Below are positions 38,501 through 48,649 of a stretch of 64,000 nt of DNA, piece after piece. The stretch's first letter is position 1; each line of letters opens with the position of its first letter. The notes below the pieces were generated by a model. The model saw nothing but the letters and a program-made list of their open reading frames with translations. It did not search any database and was not told where the DNA came from. This DNA is from Cinnamomum chago. Lineage: Eukaryota; Streptophyta; Magnoliopsida; Laurales; Lauraceae. A program made the position numbers and the translations under genes. The stretch is from contig CP142452.1 of the NCBI GenBank assembly GCA_038049695.1, positions 77,093,501-77,157,500 of the forward strand. Reading direction: 5' to 3'.

Positions 38501-41367
38501 TAATGGGTAATGAATTAGTTAAGGCATTTTTCCTTCAAAAAAATAAATAAATCCAAAAATAAAAAGGAAAAAAAAAGAGGGAAAGACATAAATGTTGGAT
38601 TGATCTATGCCAAACATATTCAAAACATTTAGTAGCATTTTTCAATACATTTGATTGGCATTCTATTACTAAAAATATTTTTTTTTACAAAAATAAAAAA
38701 AAAGAAAAACAATTGAAAACCAAGCAATATATGTTGGAATGATCTATGAGAAACATAGATCTAAAATCTAGGAGCCCTTTTCAAGACATTTGATTGGCAT
38801 TCAATTACTATTTTTTTTTTTACAAAAATAAAAAAAAAATCTGAAAATAAAAAAAGGAAAAAAAATTGAAAAATAAGCAATATATGTTGGACCAATTTAT
38901 GGGAAACATAGATCTAAAATCTAGGAGCCCTTTTCAAGAAATTTGATTGGCATTCAATTACTAAAAATATTTTTTTTTATAAAAATAAAAAAATCCGAAA
39001 ATAAAAAAGGGATAAAAATTGAAAAAAAGCAATATATGTTAGAATGATCTATGGGAAGCATAGATCTAACAATATGAAGCTATTTTCAAGTTGTGTCATG
39101 AGTTTTCCATAAGTGATAATGTTTTTTTTTTAAATAACATAAATCCGAAAATAAAAAGAACAGTATATATAAAAGAAACAAAAGATATGCATGCAAGATC
39201 AAAAGGAAGTATGGATCTACAATAAAACAAGACAATGATGCCATTATGTTGTGATTCATAGTTGTTAGAGAGTGATAATCTCAAAAGTTGAAAAAAAATC
39301 ACATACCTAGATGAAGAATCTTGTTTAGAATCTTTAGATTCTTTTGAATAGTTGAATGTCGGTGATTTGGTGACAAGAAATCTTTAAAAAATGGACTTGG
39401 GAGTCACTTGGGACCACAAGGAGGAAGAAACAGCAAAAAGAGGGGAAGAGAGGGTTAAAAAACCCTGAAGTCATCCAAAGGACCCTAAAGTCGTCCAAAG
39501 GGGGGTTTTTTTATAACCCCCCGCTACGTATCGCCCGCCATGGGTACGACGGCCGCTACAATACCGCCATGCTACGGCCGATATATCGGCCGCCCGATAT
39601 TTACATTCTTGGTGCAGACTCAAATTTGACACTAATTGAAATGATATGCGCTATTAAAAAAAAATTTAAATTATGTAAGCCATCAATATCAGAGCTTGAC
39701 CCTATGTAAAAGAGGGGCTTGCTTAACCAATACACAAGTATTGTGTGCAGTTTTAAATTTACATATTCTCTTTTAAGTGGTTTTCTTTATGAATGCACAT
39801 TGCTAAAAATAATAAATGGAAGAAGGTTAATCACCCTATGTTTTTATTTTTTATATTTTCAGATGTGAAGCGATTGATAGGTAGGAGGTTCAGTGATGTC
39901 TCTGTCCAAAATGATATTAAGCTCTGGCCTTTCAAGGTGGTTGATGATGATGGCAATAAACCTAAGATCATTGTTCAATACAAGGGTGAAGTAAAGAAGT
40001 TTGCCCCAGAGGAAATCTCTGCTATAGTCCTCTCTAAGATGCATGAAATTGCTGAGGCTTATACTTGCTCTAAAATTAAGAATGTTGTAATTACTGTTCC
40101 TTCATATTTCAACCATTCTCAGCGCCAAGCCACCAAGGATGCTGGTGTTATTGCAGGGCTCAATGTCATGCACATTATCAGTGAGCCCATTGCTGCTGCA
40201 ATTGCCTATGGTCTAGAATTAAATGATGGCAGCTTGAGCGAGAAAAATGCTCTCATCTTTGATCTCGGCGGTGGGACTTTCGATGTCTCCATAGTCACCA
40301 TTAAAGCAGGTAAATTGGAGGTAAGGGCTACTAGGGGAGACACCCACCTTGGCGGAGTGGACTTTGACAACCGTATGGTGAACCACTTTGTTCAGGAATT
40401 CAATAGGGAGCACAACAAGGACATTAGTGTGAATCCAAGAGCCATTAGAAGGTTGGGAGCAGCATGTGAGAGGGCGAAGAGGATCCTATCATTTGCAGTC
40501 CAGACTACAATTGAAGTTGATTGGTTATATGAGGAAATTGACTTTAACACCATTATCACGCGAGAATGGTTTGATGAGCTAAACATGGATCTCTACATGA
40601 AGTGCTTGGATCTTGTTGATAACTGTTTGTGGGATGCAAAGATGGACAAGCGCTCCATCGATGATGTTGTTCTCATTGGAGGGTCGACCAGGATTCCCAA
40701 GGTCCAGCAGCTACTGCAGGATTTGTTTGATGGGAAGGAGCTTTGCAAGCGCATCAACCCTGATGAGGCTGTTGCTTATGGTGCTTCAGTCAAGGCTGCC
40801 AAATTGAGTGGTGGTGGCGATATGAAGGTGCAAGACATGGTACCAGTGGATGTCACCCCTCTTTCACTTGGAACAGCTGTCAACTTTGATTTGATGGAGG
40901 TTTTGGTTCCAAGGAACACAATCATTCCCACTAAAAAGAAGATGAGATTCTGCACCCTTGAAGACAACAAAACCATGGTTCGGGTTGGGGTCTACCAGGG
41001 AGAGAGAGTGAAAGTCACAGAAAACTGTCTGTTGGGGGAACTAACACTATCTGACATCCCAGCTGCCCCCAAAGGTGAAATGCCCATCATTGTCTGCTTC
41101 AAAATAGATGCCAATGGCATCCTAACGATCTCAGCAAAGGTGGAGAAGACAGGTCAGAAGGAAAAGATTACAATCGACAATAGGTCGCTCAATCTTAGTG
41201 AGGAGGAAATTGAAATGATGCTCAAGAATGCTGAGAAACATAAGTTGGAAGATGAAGAGTACAGGATGAAGGTTGTGGGGACTGCTTTAGAGCCCTACTT
41301 ATGTAAAATAATGAAGAGTATCAATGACCCCGAGATTAGTTCAAATCTATCTGGAGTATACAGGTAG
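29558..41367 (+). CDS. Cytosolic-type HSP70-like chaperone, two exons, shortened C-terminus
   Basis: Exons 29558-29774 and 39863-41367 give 573 residues. The junction falls after the first base of an Asp codon ([12 protein letters not shown]), the conserved single-intron position of plant HSC70 genes. The donor is GTAAGT and the acceptor TTTTCAG. HSP70 hydrolyses ATP to clamp and release unfolded proteins in cytosol or nucleus. Signatures: IDLGTTYS (about 11-18), [12 protein letters not shown] (204-215) and [11 protein letters not shown] (341-351). ATPase residues equivalent to D10, K71 and D199 are present. Oddities: the normally all-hydrophobic linker reads DMVPVD; the substrate-domain entry ETAGGV is replaced by TAVNFD; and the protein stops in lid helix B, about 75-80 residues before the family's usual end, without EEVD. 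It was recognised from the family by eye and may be a specialised paralogue or an early pseudogene. Confidence 0.85.
29962..31555. mobile_element. Non-autonomous hAT element, 1,594 bp, in HSP70 intron
   Basis: The termini are CATAGTTACCTAATTTG and (reversed) CATAGTTGCCTAGTTCG. A perfect 8-bp duplication GTTTGAAC lies at 29954-29961 and 31556-31563. Subterminal regions on both sides carry CGAACTGCGAATT-type motifs in inverted orientation. No transposase is encoded. The exact flanks show a rather young insertion. Confidence 0.85.
31796..33320. repeat. Unclassified high-copy-type repeat, LTR-like
   Basis: It begins near a GTCCTAGAGGGGAGGGGG...GAATAGGAC stretch that I recognise as common in plant interspersed repeats. 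TATAGTGGTT-type words follow twice (32126 and 32281), with paired GGTTAGC/GCTAACC words near 32770-32900. The open frame at 31919-32308 has no recognisable domain. No TIR, LTR pair or target duplication was established, so both ends are approximate. Confidence 0.3.
34484..38190 (-). pseudogene. hAT transposase remnant (BED finger, DUF659, hAT-C)
   Basis: Read leftwards it has three parts. First is a BED zinc finger at 38190-37960 ([19 protein letters not shown], then CKFCGK...HLGH). Second is a DUF659 stretch at 37400-36833 ([34 protein letters not shown]). Third is the hAT dimerisation domain at 35101-34920 ([20 protein letters not shown]). An acidic, Ser/Gly-rich tail follows. It is broken by a stop or frame change near 36830, further breaks between 37217 and 37900, and the 859-bp insertion. 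The family's normal role is cut-and-paste transposition of its own element; this copy cannot do so. Confidence 0.75.
35741..36599. mobile_element. Non-autonomous element nested in the hAT transposase, 859 bp
   Basis: The termini TAAAATAGCGACGTAGCGGC and (reversed) GAAAATAGCGGTAGCGGC bound it. Flanks ATCATGGAT (35732-35740) and ATCCTTGAT (36600-36608) match at seven of nine. It splits the transposase between the segments translating as VRYHHQG and HDEYIKII. It has two tandem copies of a roughly 160-bp terminal segment (about 36270-36430 and 36450-36599), both with TTTTCTGGATTTTCTGGAATTT. Confidence 0.65.
38300..39110. repeat. AT-rich tandem array, about 150-bp units
   Basis: The word TGTTGGATTGATCTATG or a close variant occurs at 38441, 38593, 38732, 38885 and 39037, spaced 139-153 bases. 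Each is followed by AACATAGATCTAA-like, CATTTGATTGGCATTCAATTAC-like and A/T-run segments. The array lies between the BED exon and the right end of the hAT element, where the promoter of the transposase would be. Confidence 0.8.
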
Positions 41368-41977
41368 ACAATAAAAGATGATACAGATCATCCTGATGAA
41401 CCAGTGGCTGGAAAACAATCACATAGCATTCTCGACTGGAAAGGAATTCTAAAGCACATTTGCAAAACCGCCAAAAAATGGACCATAAGTGGTGATCGGT
41501 GATGCTTCCAGTATATTTATATGTATAGCTACCATTCCAATTGGGAGGATATTCATGGCCTTCATTCCAATTGGGAGACTTCTGTTATTATATCTTTAAC
41601 ATAATATCATTTAATTGTCTGAATTTAACTGCACAGATATTCAGATAGTTTTAGTGTCTGCTCTTTAGATTTTGCTGGTTTTCAATGGTCATATTATGAA
41701 TTTGGTCCCATCATATGATATGAATATTTTACAACTATTATATTGATATAGCACAAACTAATTGTAATTTCTCTATTCAGCTCATTAATGCCATGGCCAG
41801 GGTCTAGATATCATCTTCAACATTAGTTTCCAGCAGCCTCTCACGGTGTGACTGCTTGAACTACTTCTTGTTTCCTTCTAGCAAACAGGTAAGGGTTGCG
41901 ACACATTTGACGCATGTAGTCGAAAAATTGCCTAGTTTTGACTCCAATCGGTTGAAGTACAATTGTTTATTCCGTAG
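41368..41977 (+). other. HSP70-like 3' flank, with in-frame open continuation
   Basis: Immediately after the TAG (41365-41367) the same frame stays open for 44 codons to a TGA at 41500-41502. It reads DDTDHPDEPVAGKQSHS early on and is unlike the usual HSP70 lid. CAG|GTAGAC at the stop would also fit a splice donor. The remainder is AT-rich 3' UTR-like sequence with no clear single poly(A) signal. Confidence 0.35.
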
Positions 41978-42105
41978 TTTTTTTTTTTTTTAAATGGTAA
42001 CTTGTATTGATAGAAAAATGAAATTACAAAAGAGTTTTACAGTATAAAAGAATCATACTGAGAAGCGGCCGGGTAAAACCCCAAAAAACAACCACCTGAA
42101 CCAAT
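41978..42105 (-). mobile_element. LINE-like 3' end with poly(A), fused to gypsy gag sequence
   Basis: Read on the minus strand, CTTTTGTAATTTCATTTTTC and a CAATACAAGTTACC word lead into a run of 14 A (T on plus, 41978-41991), the style of plant L1 tails. At about 42105 similarity changes abruptly to Ty3/gypsy gag. No target duplication around the piece was found. It may be a chimeric reverse transcript or a truncated LINE insertion. Confidence 0.4.
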
Positions 42106-45100
42106 CTCTCAAACTCCTCCATCTTCTGATCCCGGTAGTGCTCAGGGATAAACTTCTTTTGAAACTGCTCAGTGAAGGTCTTCCAAGCTACTCCTTCCTC
42201 GACTGTCTCATAAGGGTGCTTAACTGTTTTCCACCACCTCTCGGCTGCCCCACGGAACATGTGAGTTGCTAACTGCACCTGCTGAACGCTCATGCACTTG
42301 AAGACTTCATATATCTTCTCCATCTGGACTACCCACTCATCTGCTATAGCGAGGTCCTCTATGCCATAAAACTCTGGTGGGAACCTCTTCCTGAACTTCT
42401 CAACTAGTTCATTAAGGTCATACTCCTTAGCTTGTGGCTGGCCCACTTTCTGCACTACCTCAAGTATCTGAGCTTGGAATACAGTGTGGCTCTCATTCTG
42501 TCTAGTACTCTGTTCAGCCAAATCCTTTTGAGACTGAATAAATGCTGCTATGAATTGGTGAAATTGATTCTCAGGGCCATTCTGAGAAGAACTACCCTCT
42601 GGCGGTGGTCCGTTATTGGTTTGAGTGGTTCTACTGGCCATTGTCCTGTAAAACATTCAAGGTTAGTTTCAATATGCCTCAATCAGGTTAGTTCCAATAT
42701 GCCTCAATCTAACAATACAATGCTAAGAAAGAACTACCAAGCCAATCTACTGACTAATGGAATTCTCACACGCGTCCTATGGTTTGTAAAATTTTTATCC
42801 TGAGAAACCATCCATTTCTTTGATACCATTATGTCATGTCCTTCGAACCCGATTAGAAAATAAACCGGATCCGGAGAGTGAAATTTATGGCTAATTAAAA
42901 ATTTTGCCCCTTTAGGCCCAAGGATCGTAAGTCCGCTGTGAGAATACTGCATTTCAAACCTCAAGTAATATAACACTGCGGAATTCATACAATTTAAGGC
43001 ATATTAAATTTCAAAGCAATAAATAACAAATCTCATTAGTAATTAAAGTTGCATAAGGAATTAAATAAAACTTAAACAAGAAATTTGATTTATTACAATG
43101 GCCATCCAAAACAATATTGAAGTCAATAAAGTGAAAGTTTCAACGAGAGATAAATAATAAAAGAATATAAAGAAGTTCCAATGAATCTCTCTTGTGCCGG
43201 GAATGATGATGCCACTCTATGTCATCGACACGCCACTCTCGTTCCTCCTTAAGTTGGAGATCGTTTGAGATCTCTTTACCTGCTTACTCCTCATAGTAGT
43301 ACTCACCTGAGATGTCTGCACACCAAGGGACAGAGTCAGCGACATGTTGAGCAATAAATAAGCAAGATATAAATAATCATGACATGCATCAAGTATAAGA
43401 GTAATGATAGGCATGATAATCAAGAGAATACAAGGAATCGAAGTTAGGCATAAAGCATGAATAAATAATCAGAAACAATAACAGGAAATCCTAACATGCT
43501 AGCAATAACCACTGTCCAAACAATGTAATGCAAGAATCAAGAGGGAGACTCCGAGGATGTCCAAGCCACCTCCCGGGGTACCAGTAACAATCCTATCCGG
43601 ACTACTGATACCAAAGTCCGGCTCCAGGGGGATCCAAGCTCCCGGTCCTGGGAATAGTAGCGCGGTCCAAGTTCGCTCCCAACTATTCAACACCATGGAC
43701 ACCGTCCAAGCCGACTGCCCACCCCGATGTCCGAGTAACCGGCCCATCAATAATACCCCAAACTGCAAATGGCTATAACATGCAAACAATAATAAAGTAG
43801 TATTGACACGAGAATAGACCAAGACAAGCAAATCTTGCTGGCTCAATATACAAGACATGTTCGTAGGGATTATCTCATTCAAGTCAATACAAGACAAATC
43901 CAATCACATGATAACTCCTTCAGTTTAGCCAGTCATGTTTATCAATTATATAACACGGGGTCCTAAGGTAGACTCTAAGTCAGGTCCAAGTCCTAATTCT
44001 ACAAGGGATTATGTTTCATAATTAATTAGGTGTATTATGCCGAGAGAGTGTACAAGGAATTATAACAACGGATACAATTAAACAAATCAAGGAGAAATTA
44101 CAAGCCAACCCTAGACAAGTGGTGTCATCCGTGTATCCTACATGTTTTAACGGAGTATGTGTACAATTGAATCAACGATGCTTCTAAGGAAATCCCTTAG
44201 TGTACAATCATGTTAAATATCCATTAATTTAGTTTCATACGCATTCGGTTACCCCATGTTTAATACACAAATACCAAGACACCTATCGAAGCACACCAAG
44301 CTATGTGCTACGATTTAATCCCCATTAATGATTAACTGATAGTAGGTTCATGGTTTCCAACATCTAAGGCATCAACCTAAGTTACTGGTCTCATTTCCAA
44401 TAAAATATAGGCTGGGTCAATAATCTGAGTATTTACATCACTTCCCGGCCTCCGGTCGTGATGAAACCAGAACCATTCGATGCTACATCTCAAGGGCTTT
44501 CCAACGGTATATAATATGTAAAAATTCGACGGACGGATTAAAAGTTACAAGTGTTTTAAGTTCATTTCCAAAAGTTGTCAGAAATTACAAAATTGCCCTC
44601 CGACCGATCGATTGGTCTGCAGGTCCGATCGATCGGCAGTGTAGACATGAACCCCCGAAAATGGGTTTTTCTCTCCTTTTTCCTCCGACCAATCATGGCT
44701 AACTTGCAGAAAATGAGCCTCCATGCTCCTCATTCATCACATTTATCATTCCACACTCATTCCAACAATTTAAAACATAAAAAAGGATATCAATTTAACA
44801 ATTAATCCAATCCATACCACAAATCTAACCTAACATGTAATCCAAAATCAATATCATAACCAGGCTTGGTATTAGGGAAATCTAACAAGGAAATCATTAC
44901 AATCAATGGAGAAATATACACACATGCTTAAGTTATAAATTGCAAATCTACTTGCCTCAACCAAGAAGATGATTAAAAATTGGAAAAGCTTGAGGATGAG
45001 CTTTCTACCACGAAAACCACAATCTAACCCGCTCAAAAGTAATCTAGAACACCCAAAAGGAGGAAGAAAGGAAAAAGATCAAGATCCAACCTAATCTAAA

Positions 45101-45721
45101 CAAAAGCGAAGATGCTTGAAAAGATGAGGGTGAGGGAAAACTTATCAAACTGGTATCAATGGAAAGAGGAGATCGAGAGGATGAAGATAAGTGGTTTGGA
45201 TCGCGGAGGTGATCTCTCCTGGTTAGAGTTCTGGGCTTGAGAAAAGAAGAGAAAGAAGAAGAGGCTGTTGTAGCTTCGTTTCAGAAGTGAGAATGATATT
45301 AGGGCTAATCCATGTTTAAGAAGAAGAGAGGGAAGGGAAAAGACTGATTTGCCCTTAAGTGGGTCCGGTGAAAGAATGAACCACTTGAAGGGTTTTTTAT
45401 TATCGGATCGCGATGATCCAAGAGACAAAAATGATCAGCGCGACAAGACCTTTCCAACGAATCCAAAATCAGGGTGATAGGAATTTTTCCCGAAAAACAC
45501 TCAAATTTTTCTAAATTGTAAACTACTCCCTTGCTAGGATCAAATGAACTCGAAATCGAACGAAGCTTCGCAGACATTATTCAAACACTAAAAGAAACTC
45601 ACTCAAGGCCTAAACCCACTTAAATATCTAACAATACAATTAATTATAATAATAATAAAACAAACGGGTCAACAGGCCTGCTATTTGGCCCAATTGACCC
45701 AGTAAGGTAGCGGATCTTACA
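42106..45721 (-). mobile_element. Truncated Ty3/gypsy element: LTR, PBS, gag
   Basis: On the minus strand an LTR of 2,890 bp (45721-42832) begins TGTAAGATCC and ends CATGACA. Three bases on is the PBS TGGTATCA (42828-42821, tRNA-iMet type). Gag follows from about 42641 and includes the capsid-type stretch ATHMFRGAAERWWKTVK. The element stops at 42106, so pol and the right LTR are absent; it is an incomplete fossil. LTR length, PBS and gag style fit a chromovirus such as Tekay. Confidence 0.8.
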
Positions 45722-46085
45722 CTAAAGATGAATGAAAAAGTGGCTCCAAGCCGGAAAGAATTTGAAGAAAAAAATACTTCTTTAAAAGCTGAATTGTACG
45801 TCAGAAGCTCTTACAAAAGCAAGTCACTTAGAGAGAGAAAACAATTGTTTGGCTGATAAACTAACTGTTGAAGCACATAAGCGTGTTTTACTTGATCACG
45901 ATATGAAGACCTTGAAAGTTGAAAATGTCAACTAGAAAGGAAGATTCGAGGTGGTTCTTTCCGAGTTGGATACTAGCAAGGCTTCACTACATAAGATGAA
46001 TACTAGTTCTAAAAGGCTGAATGACATCTTATGCAGTCCAAAAGCAAAGATTGACAAGCATGAAATTAGCTAGCCACGCTAACGG
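45722..46085 (+). mobile_element. Ty1/copia gag remnant
   Basis: Broken frames contain words such as LKAEL, LTVEAHKRVLLDHD, DMKTLKVEN and MNTSSKRLNDILCS, the coiled-coil and linker region of SIRE-like copia gag proteins. No LTR or downstream pol was seen. The gypsy LTR abuts its left side, which suggests that element inserted into or beside it. It is an old, broken fossil. Confidence 0.5.
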
Positions 46086-48050
46086 GGCATTCACCTCTAC
46101 TACCAATGGTATAAACTATCTTGTTAAAAATTCAATTGTTATTAATCTTATTGTTCATGTTGCAAACACAATTGCCAAGAAAAAATAATCGTTTAAATAT
46201 TTTTTTTAAATATAAAGTTTAATCATTTAAAAAAATAATAAAAACTACGGCCTTGGACCGTGGTTTTTAGTATTTACCAACAACTTCAAGCCATTGATTT
46301 TTCTAAAACCACTTTAAAATTAACGACGTCATAATTCGTGAGAAACGACGGCCAATGACCTTTGTTTTTCACGATTTTTGAGGGAGTGGCAGAGGTCAGG
46401 GGTTTGGAGGCTACCAGAACCCCACAAAGTGCAGCTGTGGTGGTGGGTATCCCTCATTAGCGATAAACCCCTAGCGGAGACTTGCCGTGAAGAAAAAACA
46501 AAACAAGCAACCTTTTTTTCTTTCTGTGAGACCAAATAACAGCCTTAATTCTCGGAGAATGGACACTATTAAACTGATGGTTTGCACAATGGAACGGCAT
46601 CCCACCATTATTGATGGCGGCGGTGCACGTCTGAACCTGTGTGGTAGGGATAGCAATGGTTCATTTCAAATAGGAGACCCAATCTGACCCGTTTAGATAT
46701 ATTAGTATGGTAGTGGTAGAGATGAAAAGGGCATGGCCCACTTTTCACGGGCCCAGCTGTGCCTGGGCTGCGCAGTGCTTGCAAGTGAAGGTTCATGGGC
46801 CGGGGTATGCCTGGGTACCTGGGTGCTCGGCCCAACATGACCCTTAGGCATGGCCCCAATCATGTCGTGTTGGGCCGATCCAGTCCGTGTTGGGCCGTGC
46901 TACCCAATGGCCAGTACCAGTTTGGGCCGGGCCTGGGCTAGCTCTTTTTTTTTCATTCCTTTTTTTTTTTTAAGAAAATTTAGGACATGTACTTGTTTTC
47001 ATCAAGACACTTAGGAGTTGAAAATCATTAAAGAAATTTTAATGAAGTTCGAGATGTAGATATATTTCAAGCCTTATTATCATTCAAAAGATCTTTTAAC
47101 GTTTAGGTCTTGGTTAGAAATTTGAGAGATTGATTTTCTAACCCCTTGATCACATGGAATCCCAAGTAGTAAATCAAAAGAAAATATATGTAAGTTAGAA
47201 CTTGACTTTGGTTCGTACATTGTACATGATTGTTGTATCCAGTCTAGATGTATATCTTAAATCTCTTGAGCTGGAAATCTGGCTAACATCTTGTGGGCGG
47301 AGCGGACCTTAGTATAGTGGCTTGGAGGCTGAAGCGCCCATACTTGAAAAAACTTAAAAATCTTTAAGAACCACCTGCAAAGTTTGAGAATTATTGTGGA
47401 TTTTTTTTAATTTTATATTTGCTCCTTCCCCCAATATTTATTTTACATAGAGCCCTCCAAGTTGAATTCCTAAGTCTGCCTTGCTTGTGGGTGCTTCTTT
47501 ACAGATCCATGAGCTGACCAACTTTTGGAATTTAAACTGTTCATTATCAACTTCCCACCTTGCTTTGCTGCTCGGAAAAGAATTTTGACATAAATAAAAA
47601 TTATTTCTGCTATCAAGTTGATAACGTCTAAAATACATGATTTGATGCCTTTTTCCTTGTTTAGGGCCCATTTCTTTATGAATATTTCTGACAGAAATTC
47701 AGACTGGATGTGGATTCAAGAATTCCTGTCGAAAATTTAATGTTCTTTTAATGAAATTTTAATGCAATCCTAGGGTTAGGATATAAGTGCCGGAGCACAA
47801 TTAGAGTTCCGAAAAATAATCACTCAAAGAAGAAACAGTCTTCAACGAAAAAAATCCACACAAGGCAAACTTAATCCACACAAGGAAGGCAAACTTTAGT
47901 TTAAAGAATTAATCTAATCTGGGTATGAATATTTTTGTTTGTGACTTGTATGATATTATATAAAAAAAAATGTGATAGTACACTTGTGCGCGCGTGTTTT
48001 TGTTAAGGAGGGAGGTTTTAATCAGGAGGGAGGGTTTCAGATAGGAGCCG
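46086..48050. other. Intergenic DNA with GGGCC-rich patch
   Basis: Positions 46710-46945 are rich in GGGCC/GGCCC words (for example GTGTTGGGCCG repeated near 46867 and 46888) and resemble a transposon subterminal region, possibly hAT. TAGGGATAGCAATGG at 46648 could be a terminal repeat, but I found no partner end. The remainder is AT-rich without supported genes. Confidence 0.35.
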
Positions 48051-48073
48051 TGCTACGCACCCCGACTCCGATA

Positions 48074-48116
48074 CCCCGACTGGGAGCCCGCAGGCGCCCC
48101 GGGCTCCCAGTCGGGG
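48074..48116. other. Perfect 17-bp GC-rich hairpin
   Basis: CCCCGACTGGGAGCCCG (48074-48090) is exactly inverted at 48100-48116 with a 9-base loop. The left arm is preceded by another ACCCCGACT copy. It lies about 240 bases upstream of the ubiquitin-like gene in otherwise AT-rich DNA. It may be a transposon end or a cruciform-forming site; function is unknown. Confidence 0.8.
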
Positions 48117-48352
48117 TGCATAGACTTTTTGTTCATATGGTACACCCTCGCGCACTACAGGTTGTCCCACAGTGACATAGCGGGATTTCAACTTTCAAGG
48201 GTGGGCCCCACTTTGGATTTGGCGGCAATCCGGGCTTAATAGAAATCTCTGAGTCCATCACTCAGAAAATCCAGACCATAGATTTCGAGTGCAGCTTCAC
48301 ACCTTTCTTTAGAAATAAATAGGAGACAATCCCCAGTACTTGTAATCTTCAT

Positions 48353-48649
48353 TTGATGAAGAAGATGGAATTAGTGATGGAGACATTGACAGGGAAGCTT
48401 TTCCATGTGCAGATAGACCAAAATGCTACGGTTAAAGAGCTAAAGAAGAAGATTGCAATGCAAGAGGCATTACCAGAACATCGCCTGATTCTTGTTCTAA
48501 GAAATGGACCGCTGATAGAGGAAGATCAATTCTCATTTGCTGATTATGGGGTTAAAGAAGGGTCCCACATTTATGTCTTCTTTACAGCAAATGATGAACT
48601 GTTTGACTCCATCACACCAGTGGCTGCTGATAAACAGACAGTGGAATGA
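48353..48649 (+). CDS. Small ubiquitin-like domain protein
   Basis: This is a single exon of 98 residues. Residues about 5-77 align along the whole ubiquitin fold: MELVMETLTGKLFHVQID matches ubiquitin's first two strands, then ATVKELKKKIAMQEALPEHR (helix region), LILVLRNGPLIEEDQ and FADYGVKEGSHIYVFF. There is no C-terminal Gly-Gly, so it cannot be conjugated like ubiquitin. The last 20 residues are acidic and unstructured-looking. Several in-frame Met codons start the frame; I take the first (48353), though Met-5 (MELVMET) would give the cleaner domain start. It could be a working lineage-specific gene or a fragment of a larger UBL protein. Confidence 0.7.
   Translation: MMKKMELVMETLTGKLFHVQIDQNATVKELKKKIAMQEALPEHRLILVLRNGPLIEEDQFSFADYGVKEGSHIYVFFTANDELFDSITPVAADKQTVE

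Larger units (their letters stand above)
33485..39604 (-). mobile_element. BED/DUF659-type hAT element, degenerate, in HSP70 intron
   Basis: A minus-strand transposase gene runs from about 38190 to 34484. Both outer regions are full of CGCTACG/TAGCGGC-type subterminal motifs. The right end (reversed) reads AAATATCGGGCGGCCGATAT; the left end is truncated. Six AT-rich 150-bp tandem units (38300-39110) lie upstream of the transposase. A smaller relative (35741-36599) is inserted in the coding region. The subterminal stretch at 33480-33770 is an inverted match to 36130-36420, which shows that host element and insert belong to the same family. Confidence 0.75.
29775..39862 (+). other. HSP70-like gene intron, 10,088 bp, filled with transposons
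   Basis: This is a phase-1 intron with GT-AG ends. In plant HSC70 genes the intron at this site is usually a few hundred bases to a couple of kb. Here it holds a 1.6-kb hAT element (29962-31555), an unclassified repeat (31796-33320), and a BED/DUF659 hAT element (about 33485-39604) with a further nested relative. Only about 1.0-1.5 kb is unassigned. The splice sites and both coding exons stay intact. Confidence 0.8.

Noticed and set aside
42432-42803. 123-codon open frame on the plus strand
   Set aside because: Antisense shadow of the gypsy gag and PBS region.
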